Shown one piece after another: positions 13,563 through 13,642 of a stretch of DNA of 13,642 bases. Both the position numbers and the translations under genes were made by a program. Within the stretch, counting starts at the first letter, position 1; every line of letters starts with the position of its first letter. The stretch comes from an uncultured Bacteroidales bacterium (GTDB lineage: Bacteria; Bacteroidota; Bacteroidia; Bacteroidales; F082): NCBI GenBank assembly GCA_937902805.1, contig CALEMB010000011.1:1-13642 (forward strand), written 5' to 3'. The notes below the pieces were generated by a model. That model saw only the letters and a list, made by a program, of their open reading frames with translations, searched no databases and was not told where the DNA came from.

Positions 13563-13642
13563 GTCCCAGCTGTCCCAAAGTGTCCCGGCTGTCCCAAAGT
13601 GTCCCAGCTGTCCCAAAGTGTCCCAGCTGTCCCAAAGTGTCC
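13563..13642. repeat. 19-bp tandem repeat array, at least four copies, cut by the window edge
   Basis: The unit GTCCCAGCTGTCCCAAAGT occurs at 13563-13581, 13582-13600, 13601-13619 and 13620-13638, with a fifth beginning at 13639. Only the second copy differs (A to G). Each unit is itself two GTCCC half-units. The period is not a multiple of three, yet no stop codon occurs in any frame of either strand. Together with 13330-13562 this 313-base tail of the window has no gene I can support. Confidence 0.9.

Noticed and set aside
13563..13642. CRISPR array at the right edge
   Set aside because: The units are contiguous 19-mers with no unique spacers.
13386..13642. Plus-strand open frame through both tandem arrays
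   Set aside because: It has no ATG start and only reflects stop-free simple repeats.

Overview
The window looks like chromosomal DNA of an uncultured or gut/rumen-type Bacteroidales (Bacteroidetes). Four things point there. Almost every gene start is preceded by the Bacteroidetes -7 promoter box (TAnnTTTG) and none by a clear Shine-Dalgarno. There is a TonB receptor under a TPP riboswitch, a PorT-type outer-membrane barrel with the 'QVDGD' signature, and a secreted C10 (interpain/streptopain-like) peptidase. No RNA genes and no CRISPR array are visible.

Layout, left to right. (1) 1-539: a leftward cas6 gene broken at about codon 160, abutting a possible insertion-sequence end at the window edge. 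(2) 540-818: promoters facing both ways around a textbook REP/inverted-REP pair with GTAG heads. (3) 819-2288 (+): a PreA-type dihydropyrimidine dehydrogenase carrying an extra N-terminal DPD-like Fe-S domain. Its last codons overlap by 12 bp the convergent gene 2277-4700 (-), a TonB-dependent receptor led by a TPP riboswitch (4748-4836), so very probably a thiamine importer. (4) 4837-5075: two stacked palindromic elements. (5) 5074-6162 (-): a polytopic putative metal exporter with two His/Glu-rich loops. It diverges from rimM (6381) and trmN6 (6902), which form a translationally coupled pair. The two divergent promoters sit inside one 32-bp near-perfect palindrome. (6) 7660-8502 and 8580-11021 (both -): an outer-membrane barrel and a multidomain C10 peptidase. 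(7) 11194-13329 (-): tex, ending at a palindromic repeat that also works as a good intrinsic terminator. (8) 13330-13642: no gene recognised. It holds an 11-bp-period array and then a 19-bp tandem array that runs off the window.

The genes are mainly ordinary housekeeping and envelope functions (translation/RNA factors, tRNA modification, pyrimidine reduction, vitamin uptake, metal export, secreted proteolysis). I see no new multi-gene defence or biosynthetic system. The unusual content is mostly non-coding: at least five different palindromic or tandem repeat families in the spacers, several placed where they could act as terminators, leaders or operators, plus the decayed cas6. Start codons were moved downstream from the longest reading frame for six genes, on the evidence of signal peptides, family N-termini and promoter positions.
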